Assembly (NCBI RefSeq): GCF_002443255.2
Contig: NW_019211454.1
Location: forward strand, 30,169,061-30,233,060
Origin: Varroa destructor
Lineage: Eukaryota; Arthropoda; Arachnida; Mesostigmata; Varroidae
DNA: 64,000 bases
Reading direction: 5' to 3'
Part shown: piece by piece, positions 14,958 through 27,200 of the stretch
How positions within the stretch are numbered: the first letter of the stretch is position 1
Layout of the letters: each line of letters opens with the position of its first letter
Program-made: the position numbers and the translations under genes
Notes under the pieces: model-generated
What the model saw: the letters and a program-made list of their open reading frames with translations, nothing else
What the model was told of the DNA's origin: nothing
Database searches by the model: none

Positions 14958-15001
14958 TTTTTAGTAATGATGAAAGGGAAAACTTTCATCATTACTAAAA
15001 A
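14958..15001. repeat. Perfect 19-bp stem-loop
   Basis: TTTTTAGTAATGATGAAAG at 14958-14976 is followed by a six-base loop (GGAAAA) and then the exact reverse complement at 14983-15001. It is too short for a typical animal pre-miRNA and does not look like a terminal inverted repeat element with an interior. It lies about 1.6 kb upstream of dac exon 1. Confidence 0.97.
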
Positions 15002-16580
15002 GGGAAACTGAGTTTTGTACATTAGTCTTTTGTAGTGCCAAAATATTTACATAAAGCCTGATTTGCAGGTCCTTGAATCGTACACATCGTTTGCCGTGGC
15101 ACGTGGACCTCTTTCTCGAACATTAACTTGTAGATTACATAATAAGTGCACAATGAGACCTCGCCATGCTTATAGTTAGCCTATATGATATAACACAAGT
15201 AGTTTTGTTGAAAATCTATATACGCGCTATTTATTACCGATGTCTTCAGTGGCTGCCCGCGCTTGACGCAGTCATAACTAGAGCCAGCCCTAAAATCTAG
15301 AGAACAAACGAGGTCGTACACCTCTCTACTTGTTCGTTCGTTCATTCATTCACCTGAGCTTGTGATTGAGCTCAACTTGAATTTGTTCATATGGCAATGG
15401 CCTGTGTGATGGTTGTGACGACGTGTGTCTAACCGTTCATCCATGTACCGCCTGTTTATGCCTGAAACTTAGCTGAACAGCAATAGCCCTCAGAGTTGAC
15501 CAGGCATGGCAAGAAATGTGTGCTTACGGCAATAAATCGTCTTTGTCGGTATAAAATTTGACTTATTGCCCTGCGCCACAGAGACCTCCTGACCATCTCA
15601 GCTTCGCCTCTGATAGCAATGAACCCCCCGCTTCGACCATTGTATCAACTGCAGCAAGATCTAATACTTATTATGGCAATCATTCGGCCTCCCATACTGC
15701 CACCGTACTGTACCCCAAAACCTTCGCAAATATTCTCACATATAAAATTTACGGTTTTACTTATTAATTTTATTTTTTTTTAATCTAATTGCATTTTTTT
15801 ATGTGATCCGATCTATAAGTAAACATCGCATAACGATAATCTTTGGGCTTGGTTGTTAGTTTGCGTTGCGCGCGATTAATCCTCTGTAAAGACGATGAAA
15901 ATCTATAGACGATCTGACTACAACAACCCAGTGTCTTTTATATCCATATTCTAGCCTCGGAAGTCAACAGTATCGTATCTACGAAGAGCGTTGCAGCGAT
16001 TGGTATCAGGTTTAGCGTTTGAGTTTAACCCACTAATAAGCTGTTTGCGTTCCATTGGAGTACCTGTAAAATATATTGAGTGGTATTAGCCGGCATTTAT
16101 TTATGTGTCCCACGCATCGGAATTAATTATGAAAAATTGTTTTCAAGTAAGCCGACTGAGACCATTTGAAAGCTGAACCCCTTCATTACTTCACAGAATC
16201 TTCATATATATGTACGTACTATAGTTGTTCAATAGCGAAAAAGATGTATGGTTCCATTTAGAGACTAGTAAATTTTGCAAACGATTTTGGCTCAGTACCT
16301 ATATGAAGAGCACTTGATGATTTAAAATTTATTGGTTATTACGTTGATGAACAGCTGATCCACTATCAGGTTTATTCCACTAGAGAGCGTGGGTATCTAC
16401 GTTCTTAAAGTCACCGTATCTCTATTGCTTTCGCCATGACGTCCCAGATTTTTGAGAAAGTAAAAAAGGAAAATGTCATAGGTAGATAACGCTACCCTTT
16501 AGAGATTCAGACGGCTGAATGCTACCAGTCATAACAATATCACAGACAGACTTTTATAAGAAGAAGCCTAGACAGACCTG

Positions 16581-16628
16581 GCTAACATAGGTTTTGTTTC
16601 TGCGGGCTCATTGGATTTCCAGCAGCAG
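16581..16628 (+). promoter_or_regulatory. Splice acceptor region of dac exon 1 with tandem AGs
   Basis: A branch-site-like GCTAAC lies at 16581-16586. It is followed by a T-rich tract (ggttttgtttctg) and then cattggatttcc. After that come three AG dinucleotides spaced exactly three bases apart (16621-16622, 16624-16625, 16627-16628), a NAGNAG-type acceptor. Any of the three keeps the frame, so choice among them would only add or remove one or two serine codons. The first AG is taken as the default because it is the first one after the pyrimidine tract. Confidence 0.6.
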
Positions 16629-16753
16629 CGGTCATAGGCTGCCGCATTCGTCAATATCTTCTCTCAAGCGAAGTTTAAGCCCTCCACTCATCCCCAATGG
16701 ACTTGTGCCTAAGAAAAGTCGAGATGAACACCTTTTTGAACTCAACGGTCATG
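16623..16753 (+). CDS. dac: dachshund, first visible exon (linker after DACHbox-N)
   Basis: This is a 131-base internal exon encoding 43 whole codons with one spare base at each end. The peptide runs SSGHRLPHSSISSLKRSLSP, then PLIPNGLVPKKSRDEHLFEL, then NGH. It is rich in serine and proline, with two basic clusters (LKR and PKKSR) that could act as a bipartite nuclear localisation signal; this is inference. The acceptor is at 16621-16622 and the donor is GTACGT at 16754. The decisive evidence is the junction: the spare G at 16753 plus GA at 32325-32326 makes glycine and continues as NGHGDPSKISLM with no stop. Dachshund proteins have a poorly conserved linker between DACHbox-N and DACHbox-C, and this sits in that position. 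Assignment to dac depends on this phase match and the shared strand, because the linker itself aligns weakly across phyla. In dac the protein acts in the nucleus as a transcriptional cofactor with Six and Eya partners. Confidence 0.82.
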
Positions 16754-18216
16754 GTACGTATATTCTGAAATTCCTAAATGCCGTTAACAAACCAAATGTA
16801 GATCCTTCTTAAGAACCGATGTATTGATGACTCGAAGCTTGATATCCGTCGATGATAATAGTACTTAATGTCATCACGCGAAAAAGGTTCCTATCATTTA
16901 TAGGCAAAATTTACCAGCTCTTTGTTTATAGACTAAGTACGGATACGAAGTACGTCTTTAGGACAAGTAGGTAAGTGTACGTATTAGTCCGATTTTTTTA
17001 AGTTCCGAGTAAGTCTATGGGAATAAAGTACAATGTTGGGTTGTTCACATCGACTTCAACCATTGACGACACACGTATTATAGACGAGCAGACAAATATT
17101 TACACACGTATATATAGTTTGGTTTTAGTATTAGGTAAATACACAAGCATCTCCAGCCATACTTTGATTAGAGATATCTAACCAACCTTATACGTGCAGG
17201 ATTGAGTTCGAAGGAGAATACGTATCTATGGTTTATCGGTTTATATATGTACAGGCAGTTCCATCCCCCTCAGTACAGCCGACTGCTGAATGCTTATGTT
17301 GGATGGAGGAGAAAAGAAGCTGGCCCGCTACCTGGTCGATCGTAAGGCCAGCCGTGCCAGAGTAAGCACTTAAGCTATTGAATTTCATCACTACGAGAAT
17401 GAAACCTGCCTGTCTAGTTGTGGTGTAAGAAAGGTGGCGCTGCAGTGCCGTTTTATATTCGATAACGAGAGATCAGTCATCAGACGGAGGAGAGTTAGCG
17501 GGGTTGCGGGGGCGTCAGCTCTGAGTGAGAAGTTGCTGGCCTCTGAAGGGACGGCCGGTGGTGGTCGAGCCACTCGGGGATCTGAATCGGAGGAGGAGGA
17601 GAAGGAAGAGCAAAGCAGAAAAGTTTGAATTATTGCTGGCGAAATTAAGTCTGACATTAGTCGTGGCCAAGCTCATAGCCGTCGTTGTCATTTTCCTCAC
17701 CCCCTTACATCGACACGTTCATACATGCCGGTATGCATCGCGAGTGATGGCTCAACTGCGCTCTAAACTTGTGACGATAGATTTATCTAGAGTGACTAGC
17801 TAAACCAGGAACGAGATCTGGCATCAGAGAAGCGAGATGCAAAGATAGATATCGAGGTGTGAACAAGTCGGAAAGTAGTTACCCTTGATCTTTAGTTTTC
17901 CCCACCACATACTCTATTTCGATCGTTCGCTTTCTGCCGCTTGGGATACGCCGGGATTAGGCGGCGTAGCGTTTCCCGGTCGGCACCAAAGTTGAAGCAA
18001 ATCCGTCTGTCTAGGTTTCACGTTCTCATTCTTGCTCGATATGTCCGCCCGATTTGGTTTATGCTTTCGAACAGCTGAAATTTTTGCCGCCACAGAGAGC
18101 AGAAATGGCAGCGAAAGAAGAGGGTATGTTACTGTTCTCCAAAGCCAAATAAGGGGGCAAAATTGGGCAAGACGAGAAGCGTTTGCGCATCGGGACCTTG
18201 CGCGTGCTTACTTATG

Positions 18217-18239
18217 CCCCCCCCCCCCCCCAAAAAAAA
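18217..18239. repeat. Poly-C run of 15 followed by poly-A
   Basis: Fifteen C residues (18217-18231) are followed directly by eight A residues. Intronic homopolymer. Confidence 0.9.
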
Positions 18240-19178
18240 GAAAAAATGAAACGAAAGTGGCCAAACTTAAAGTGCCTTCCTCACTTTTTTCGCATTGCCT
18301 TGCTAGCGTTACAGGGCCGCGTTGAAGTAAACGACTTTTTAGAAGCACTCTAGTCAAAATGCGAGTGAGATGGCAAGGTAAGCAGAGAACTCGAACGGAT
18401 CGAAGCGAAGAAGGATTTGCTTCAAAAATTGGCCTTTGGTTTTAATCAATAGTTGGTAATAAAAGAAGACTACTATAAATGGAGAAGCAAAATGATCCTG
18501 ACAAAGCAAGGCTAGAATATAAAAAGGGGCGGTGAACAACAAATAGGGGCAATGCTATTTTATATTGGCAAAAAACAAAACTGTATTAGTTGACAAAAGT
18601 GCTTCCAGGTGATTAAAAGGGTTATAAGAGGCAGGACATAAGCATACATTACATACTGTGTAATAATCCGTCCTATCAGCTAATAGCAGAATGCAACACA
18701 AATATAAAAATAAAATTTACGGTTAAATACACTATCTTTCTGTAGCTAGATAATCCGTAAGTAAATATTTTGTTCTTTATAGTGAGCATGTCCGAAACCG
18801 GGTTTGTTGATATTGCGACCTCGGTACAAACTAGACCTAGGTAACATAGGTCCGTAAGCTTTTGCTCCTGTTTTTTTATCCCGTTTGCTCATATTGACAC
18901 GCACCGTTCCCTTCATGTCAATATTTCTGATATCAAAGCATACTTCATATGTTAAAGACTCTTAGAAACACTTAGGAGAACTATCGGTGCCGTTCCAAGT
19001 ATCAAGATCCTCAAGCCAGTAATTTCAATTTTGCATTGGCTAGAAAAGATTTCTAAATATGAGATTTTTCCAGGAAAAGTACCACAATTCGACAGATGAT
19101 TTCAATCAACATTTTGAGTTTTCTCGGCGTCGAGTTGGCCGTTTCACTGCACCTAATACAAAAGCTCAATATCTATTC

Positions 19179-19195
19179 TTTTTTTTTTTTTTTTT
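19179..19195. repeat. Poly-T run of 17
   Basis: Seventeen T residues followed by ATCTACC. It could be the reversed tail of a retroposed copy, but no source sequence or target-site duplication is evident. Confidence 0.85.
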
Positions 19196-21956
19196 ATCTA
19201 CCCTGGACTGTTGTTTAAGTCACGCTAGGATTGCATAGTGTAATCGGTCTTGAAGAATAGCACAGGTTAAGGAACGCCGGGTAGCATGATAAACAGCGTA
19301 AAAATTAGTGCTAGACAAATATACTGGTTCTGTTGTCTGAATTTGAACCGTTGTATAAATCGACCGGGATTAGTTGGGTCTTTATGCTTTCTCTCTACCT
19401 TACGCTACTCACCCACCAAAGGATCGAAACGTGAACATCGAGATAAAGAAGGAAAGAAAAGTCTGAGCTTTAGCTTTGAGGATAATGTAGCGGCAAAAGC
19501 CTTTCACAAACTGAAATGAAACTGTGTGCAAACGACGCGCTTTAGAAGCTAAGTCGCTCGGCCCCGTCGCGTCGGAATATAAGAAGGCTAGTAGCATTTA
19601 TCATATTCGCTTCCTTTATAAGCTCTCAAATTAGCTTCGATTTTTTGGCGGTCTCCCTTTAGCTGCATAAGTAGGAAAAAGAAAAATGAGGAGAAAATCC
19701 TTTTGGGCCTACTCGGGTGGGGGCACCCTGTAGTGTTAGCCATCCGTCTCTTAAGTACGCACCTTCGACCCGTCGCTCCAGACTGAAAAGGACGTCGAAA
19801 CACAGGCGAAGCTCGTTGATGGAGATTACGTATCATCGCACGAGTGTGATTCACACATGGATACGGCACTTTGGACCGTGCCTCTATTGGTGTAACTCAA
19901 CCGGCATTGAACTTATAATACACAATCTGTGTTATATTAGTATTGATTCACGAGATTTGCACTTGTGAAGTTTAGTGTGATTCCGCCGAAGCGTACGATA
20001 TCGCTTTCGGGTCGAATAGCTTCGGCGTAGATTTCATCACGCCTTCCGATGCGCGCGCTAAAGATTCGTTGTCTTGGCACGCAGGTCCGTTCTTCTCTTC
20101 TTCGCAATGCCCTGTTCCTCCAGTTCCTAAAGTTACCCCCCATGTGACTTTTAGGATGTATATACGCCTTGTAAGCCATCTTTTCCCCATGTAGCAAGCG
20201 GCTCAGAAAGCAAGCAACGAATAAGCTGCGCTTTTAGCGCACTTGCGAATGGAAAGTATGACAGGAGGAGCGACAAGGGTCATATCTACTACAACTACCA
20301 CTACTAGCTGAAAGATGAGAACAGAAGAAAAAAGTCAAACTTTGACGGGAGTGCCAGGGGGCTGGATACAAGGGTGTGGTGGGGAAAGTAGTAGCTGGAT
20401 GGAGGTGAAGGCCAGCAAGGAGGCTAAGATGGTGGTGGATCAAGAAAAGAGGCTGTGAAAACGCCGATCCAGAAGGGGTACGCGCTATAAAGGATTCAAT
20501 TACCCTTGTATAGTGCACCGCCATACTATGTGCATATATCTGCAGACACCCTCACCAGAGGCACACCCACACATTTCTAGTACACGGCTCATATGATAGG
20601 CCAGTTCGCCTACACCGAATAGGCAAACAGTCAAGGGAAATAGCCGAATATAACTGCTAGATTCTGCTTTACATCCGTACCCAATGAACCCATGGCTCTG
20701 CAAGTCAAAATTGTAGTGGCAGCACCTAGAGAAAGCTCGTGTCGGAATAGGGGGTTGTGAAAGAAAGATGTTTAAGGCAGGGGTGGGGGCGTTGTCTTTG
20801 GTTAACGAGTTTACTACTAACGCGTATATACTACAAGGAAAAGGCGGAAAGGAAATTATATAGACACTACGGCCAGCAAGAAGCTACAAAGCGAGAAATA
20901 TGGCCGAGGGTAAGGCAGGAATCAGGTTTGTTTCTTTGGATATTGCTCCAAAAACTTCCACTTATTCGACCATTCGTTTGCGATATAGGTGGTGAAAAAA
21001 GCGTACGGCACTCGTTTTTAGCTGACTTTGTAAAAAAATGATCATGATTATGAGAGTTGTGCTAAAGCTTCCTTGATGCGACCTTTTCGCTTGATTGTGC
21101 GCATGAGTAAGACAACTGTTCATTCACGACAACATACTGTAATAGTAAATGTTGGATACGAACGCTGGGATAAACATATTCAAATTATAGATACCTAATC
21201 CCTATTGGGTCGATAAAAGAGAAACTAGATTTTTATCATTGCAAGTTAGAGAGGTTGTTTCGTATCTGCTTCGCCCATAATTTATTAATGAATGTGCCGC
21301 ATAAATTCGTTTCAATAACTTATTGTGAATCGGCATTTTATAATCCTTGAACCTCTTCCAATTCGTCTCATTTCTAAACTAACAGTCTCTCCATCTAGAA
21401 CATCAGCACCCGAAGTCGTCACTATAGATAGGAGTCTTTTTCTTCAAGGAAAGGAGGAATAAGGCTGACTGATTGACGAAGAAGATATTGGCGAAATCGA
21501 AGTGAGAGGCCGAATGGAATAGAGGAATCGAGATGCTGCTCCATCATCTGTTCCTACTCTATACCTAGCCTCCCGCGGTATCTCAAATGTGCCGTCATTG
21601 CTGCGCGGTGAGGCAGTTGTGTGTATATACAAAATATATACGGCAGTTGTGGCTTGCCTCATATCGAACCGTATTGGATATCGAGATACTCACTCGATAT
21701 ATTTTGGCTGCTTGGGTAGCTAAGGTGGGTATATTGGCAAGGAATTTGCAAGGAAAACGGACCAATATTTTCTCTATTCTTTTTTTGCTCGGTTAAACAC
21801 TGACATGTCTTTCATCAACTGGGACAAGCATGAAATGCCTGTACTATTCTCCCATTAGTAGCCACTGCACGCTAGCCTGGCCTAATTGTCACCGTGATAT
21901 TATTATTATTATTGTAGTTCGCCTATTCATTTTAAGGTGCTTGATTTACGTCCCCA

Positions 21957-22604
21957 TTGCTACGTCGCCTGTTAACTATAAAGCTTCGCTGGTCAGACAA
22001 GGCGCATGCAGTTTTCTTACTGGCATACATACACTTCGCGCTGCGAGTTTTTATCAAATACAAATCATACATAAATACCTTGTTAATACATACATACGTG
22101 CCGAATATTGCAGACGTGTGTGTTTATATAGAATCAATTAATGTTAAACCAGCCACCTTCAACCGCCTTAAGTATAGGACGTTCTTCGTCCTCCTTACTG
22201 GGTCGGTGCGAGAAATGTTCGTTAACGTTTGTTTACAAAGACCTGATTTCTTCCGCTTTTTCGTTGATGACGTCGATGCGACATTGAATTCGACGAATAC
22301 TCGCCCAGCGATGACCTATCCAAGTCTCCCTTGCCCCCGCCGGTACCTCATCTCAAAGCATCACATCAGCAAAGACGACCCCCCACCCTCGAGTTGCTCC
22401 TTCTATCCAAAGACATCGTTTCTTCTACACATACACCCAAACACACAGATGCACACACTTAATACCAACAGGATCAACGATGCGCCCACATATAGTTGCG
22501 CTGCTGTCTCTGCCGGTCCTGAATCTCTAATAAGTTTTTCGCTTAAAAGTTTATCGTTGGCCAAGAAAACTGCCAATGCTTGGGGAGAAATAGCAAAGTC
22601 GTAG
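21957..22604 (+). other. Longest open frame in the window, 215 codons, unrecognised
   Basis: This frame opens at a TTG; its first ATG is at 22215, giving 129 codons (MFVNVCLQRPDFFRFFVDDV...) ending in TAG. The composition is mixed, with threonine/histidine/asparagine-rich parts (HIHPNTQMHTLNTNRINDAP) partly caused by an ACACA-rich tract at about 22425-22460. There is no recognisable domain, no signal peptide after the ATG, and no repeated or catalytic motif. A frame of this length is at the upper edge of what chance gives in 64 kb over six frames. It is inside the intron between dac exons 1 and 2. Confidence 0.12.
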
Positions 22605-23367
22605 AGGTTCTCATACCTGACGAGTTTGCTTCATTACTTGTCTTCGATGCCTGCCGTTACTTGAAAGCGCGACGCAAGCGGAAGGAGGCCGCTGTGCACT
22701 GCTAATAGCAGCAGTGGCGGCGACGTGTTTGAAGATACGATAAATATGCCAAACCAGAGAAGGCTTGAGATTCTGAGAGTGGCTAAGCTAGGGCGGAACC
22801 AGCTTGTGTCTAGAAAGCCAGAGAGTCCTTCGTCTTATCATCATCAAGTGAATGTGCACTACTTCTTTTCCGCCGGTGAGCTTCGAAGGCGTTATGAGTA
22901 TGGGAAAGATTCGAACGCGGGGTCGTAGATGTTGGCCAAGTGGAATGGATGCATAGGGAATGTTACTTAGCGCGAACTCTCATTCTCTCTCACTTGGTTA
23001 GTCGCTTTATCTACATAGACAGCGAGGCGAAGAGGAAGAAGACTTACGGAAAGAGATTTCGGAACAAACATCAGCTGCGACGACAAGCATTGCATTCATC
23101 CTCGTATGCAGCGTTGCAAAAGCCGATGAAGAGAAGGCGGACCCTACTAATGATGGGGAGCATAAAAAGCGAATTAGGAAATAATATATAAGTTGAAGCA
23201 TCCTCGTGAAGATATCTCGATTATGTCGTGTACACCTGACCTTTGTCTTATATGTCTTGATTTTCGCGTGCCAGCTTTATTTGTACTTTATCTGGTTGTG
23301 AAGTACGGTGTGAGATAATTTCGTATATCTTACAGATAGATTGGTATCATGGAAGGGGATCGAGAAT

Positions 23368-23406
23368 AAGCAAATTAAAAGATCTTAAGCGAATTAAAAG
23401 GATCTT
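23368..23406. repeat. Tandem duplication of a 19-20 base AT-rich unit
   Basis: AAGCAAATTAAAAGATCTT at 23368-23386 is followed at once by AAGCGAATTAAAAGGATCTT at 23387-23406. The copies differ by one substitution and one inserted G. Confidence 0.9.
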
Positions 23407-24066
23407 CTTAATTTGACAGTTTTGAAAAGTCTTGCCGAAGTATATTTGCTATAGTCCTAAATCTACAGTGAAATTGATTTTGCGTTTCTATTAGCAGTAT
23501 TCGGCCTCAGGCTCGAATTGATAGTTGGTCAATTATAAACCAAAATTCCGATGCATTCCCCTATAACATGCAGGCAGAAGTTACTAGTATTATCAGTTTT
23601 GCTTAAAAGTTTTCAATTTTATCGCATCATGCACACAACCGAACGTTACTCTGAAGCAGCATGAAGATTGCTCAGAGATTTTCAACTCGTGTCTTCCTTT
23701 TTCCTCGGTTCAAATCGGAGACTTTAGAGCCGGCGAGAGTAACGCTGCCTACGAATAGAGAAACGCTAATGCTAGCCGCGATGAAATATAGGCGCGGGGC
23801 AGGTAAACAGGAAGCGCAAGAGTCTTTGGCAAAGCGGACTGTGTGCGACGGATGTGGGTCGTATTCAGTGGCGCGAGCTGGCGGAGTTGAATGTACGTAT
23901 TTAATATGCATCGCCGAATCTTCGAAGCGACGGGGCAACTACGACCCAGCAGCAGGGGCAATAACGATTCCGTGTCTGCTAGTTAGCAGGCACTATTCGT
24001 CAAAATACTAGTGGGCGGCCAGCCATTGTGAATGATGCACTCCCACGACACACAATACTCCTTCTA

Positions 24067-24079
24067 CCCCCCCCCCCCC
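24067..24079. repeat. Poly-C run of 13
   Basis: Thirteen C residues; a second C-rich stretch follows at 24123-24141. Confidence 0.9.
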
Positions 24080-24174
24080 TTCAACTCTGGGGTAGCAACA
24101 AATACACCAACATCGGAAGATCCTCCCCCCCACCCACCCCCGTTGTAGTTAAGTAGTGCGATGACGCTGCCGAA

Positions 24175-24206
24175 CTGCCTGAACACGTTTAAACACGTTC
24201 AGGCAG
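24175..24206. repeat. 32-base near-palindrome
   Basis: CTGCCTGAAC (24175-24184) and GTTCAGGCAG (24197-24206) are exact reverse complements. The centre, GTTTAAAC (24187-24194), is also a palindrome. The only mismatches are the two bases on each side of the centre (AC and AC). Confidence 0.95.
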
Positions 24207-27200
24207 AGAGTAAGAAGGTGAAGCGGGACTGACAACTAGGGCGACACTAGTAGCAGCAAAAGAAGATAACACAGAGTGTCACCGTCATCGCGCTGCACAG
24301 CATGCGACAATCAATGACCTACCAGTGTTTGGAGACAGGTAGCGTTATTGAAAGAGAAAACTCCAATCGCCTTCGTTCTCCAACTCGAAAGAAAAGCAAA
24401 AGCTTCTATATATATATATCGTGTGTGGATTGCGAAAGGCATTGAATGTCCTGCAAACCAAGGTAACCCTGAACGTGCTAACTTGTGAAATGGGGAGTTA
24501 GGAAGTCTTTCTGTAGGCTACTTGTGGAAGAGCTGTTCCGCGTGTCCGCCGCTCATTTCATAGTGGGCTTCTAGGATCTCAGAATGCGGGAGGCGATCGT
24601 GGTTGTACTCTCTGGCGGCGCCCATCGTCATTTTCGTTACCAGCAAGGCTGGTGAAACGAAGCATCGTCATTGAGAGTGAATTTTTCCCTAGGAGATGCA
24701 AATCAGCCCATATCGTAACGGCGCTACCAGGCACTGTTATAATGCTTATTATTAGGATTAATATTATTAGTATTTGTTACGGCTATTGCTACTGGTGGTG
24801 TCATTGTCGCCTTGTTTGAAGAACCCTGCTGCATTTGCTGGTAACTTGGTGGTATAGTGAAAGACTATTAGAGGGGACGAGCTAGGGTGGGGGCAGCGGG
24901 TATTCGTATCTTGGGTTATTCAAGTTATCATCGCGTAGGCAGGCGCGGCCAAAACTAGCAAGTAAACAGATTGCATCGCATACGTTGCTGCGATTTGAAG
25001 CTCTCTTTCTATGGTCTTATCATGCCATGACAAGCTGTTGCTGGCACTGCTCGATGTTGATATGGGTACCTAGAAGTCTGTTTACTAATAAAAGTGCCTT
25101 ACTGTAGAATAGTTTGTTTTTTCCTCGTCGTTTTACTCCAATCCAGTTCGTGGTGTAATACAGATTTACTAATTTGATGGCCATATTTACAATTCTCGAT
25201 TTACAAACGTATTTCCTATATTTTCTCTGCTAAGAACGTTAATATTTTGAAAGATCTTATTAGATCCCCACTTATCTTAACGCATACACTTTCTCTCTCG
25301 TGTTGAATTGGAGTAGTATGGTTGTGAAACGGAACGCGTCAGGCAGATGCCTCGGGCAAACAAAGATCGTAGGTAAAATCGAGTGCAGTTCTTAGAAGCT
25401 TTTGGCGGCAGCAACTTAAATTAGTATCGCCGTATCCGGAGATGCGCATTATTTGGCACCCCCCTAACCAGCGTAGGGCAAATAGAAATCGCAATAAAAC
25501 TATGCTATAGAATTAAACTTGCATAATGTTACTATCAAAATCGCGACCGTCGATCAGCAAGTAATCACAGTAGTAATTAGAAAATGAATGCTGGATGCAT
25601 TTCAAGACGGCTACGTAATGAGCCCCAATACACCCCCATTCAGTCAATGGTAGTCCAGTGTGGCACGTGCGTTTGTGTGGGCCTTTTGCCCATTTCGATC
25701 ATCACGAGATTTCAACGCGCTATTGTTCGTTTCATTACGAATGCACAGATCTACACGGTCGTATCGTTGCGTCATTGTCTTTAAATCTGTCTCGTCTCTT
25801 CAAGCAACAATGGCAACTGCTAACTGTCTGCATCCGACAATAGTCGCGTGTCTATCTAAATTGCGGCCCAGTGTCTGTTTTTGGGCGAAGAACTTGGACG
25901 ACCCTTTCAACCCCTTTCCTTTCCCCATACCTTTCTGATGCTTACTCGAAGTTTTAGGTCCCGCTCAGTTCCAAATCTCTTATTGCCGTGGTTGAATCGG
26001 AACGGGACTGAAGAGAAGAACAAAAACAAAGGAGAGGCTTTCTAAATCAGTTTATCCTATTCCGACTCTCCGAGATGGAACTGGGCCGACTCAATCCACT
26101 GGGGTAGAATGGAAGGCGAAGGCAAAACTGAAGCAATGAAATTTTTGTTGAATAGGATAGAGGGTGGGCATAGTTAAGTCTTCTTGTTTTTATGGACACG
26201 TGCGACCACTGGCACCGATAGCCTTAATCATTCTTATTTCTCATATTCTTATCTTATCCAAAGCCATAGCGCAAGCACCGTACGTATGTGCATGAAACCG
26301 ACTAGCTTAGGTGAGCACGGAATACTGGCACCTTAGCCTGGTTACCGTGTTCTGCTTCACGCCAGGCAGACGGTGCCTAATCTAACAAAAATTTTGTCCC
26401 TCGATATATACGTATATTGGTAGACCAATGGGGACGGACACGGCATCCAGTACTGGACTTTACCCATGAATATTTTCCAAGATCGTATCTGAAAGAAAAA
26501 GATGCATTTGCATCTTGCATCATTCCGGACGGCCATGTCTATTTAATATGACTACAGCTTCAATTGAAAGCCTAAACCACAAATTACTTAATCTTAACAT
26601 ATTCCACTCATACTCTGTAAACTCTTTAATAGTAATCCTTCATTAAGTAATATTATCAAATACAAAGCGCAGCTCAAATAAGCTACATACAAAAAATCGA
26701 GTAGAAATAAATCTTGTATTGACTTCAGGCCAATCAAGCTGACTCTAGACTCACAAGTATTAAGGTACAAAACAACTAAAAAATGTAACAAATGCCAAAG
26801 GATCCAAAAAGGCTAACCGTAGAAGCTTATCTATACCGTCTAATTGGCAATTGATGTTCTGATTTTAAAGCAGCCGCATTTTGAATATTGATTATACGCT
26901 TATATCTAAGCTATCTCGTATAATTCAGGCTCAACATTTCAACAGGACCTTAAATATAGCCTCGAAAATATAGAAATAGGAATAGGTACGGTAGCTCCGT
27001 ATAGGAGGGTATATATTTTAAGGTTAAGATTGTTAGTTTGCAGAAATTATCGAACAAATCTTTCTTCGTGGGTCTATTGGTATATTGTGTAGATTTTGGA
27101 TAAATTTTGTTTTTTTTTCTACAGCACTTGTTGTTGCTTGATAGCGTGCCTACTTTTATGTGGTTTCGTATCCTGGCGTCTTTGCTCGTCCTTGGCAAAG

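Larger units (their letters stand above)
1..16622 (+). other. Upstream dac intron (partial), non-coding
   Basis: This stretch has no exon I can support. I infer it is intron because the first visible dac exon starts at 16623 in the middle of a codon, so spliced coding sequence must exist upstream. No frame in it contains the DACHbox-N signature that normally precedes this part of Dachshund. It holds microsatellites (5651-5678, 6988-7029, 7946-7997), a 14-base G run (11478-11491), short dyads (5036-5071) and a perfect hairpin (14958-15001). Open frames of 174-175 codons at 4124-4651 and 10337-10861 match no family I know and contain low-complexity histidine or cysteine runs; I treat them as chance. 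If the gene has alternative promoters, part of this stretch could instead be 5' flanking sequence. Confidence 0.7.

Noticed and set aside
15558..15767. Protein-like frame after a good-looking acceptor (CCCTGCGCCACAG), possible dac exon upstream of 16623
   Set aside because: The available donors (GTACTG, GTACCC) are weak, and the best one gives the wrong phase for joining to 16623. The peptide does not resemble a known Dachshund segment.
19140..19200. Poly-T run as evidence of a retrotransposed element
   Set aside because: No target-site duplication, no open frame with reverse transcriptase motifs and no homologous copy are seen.
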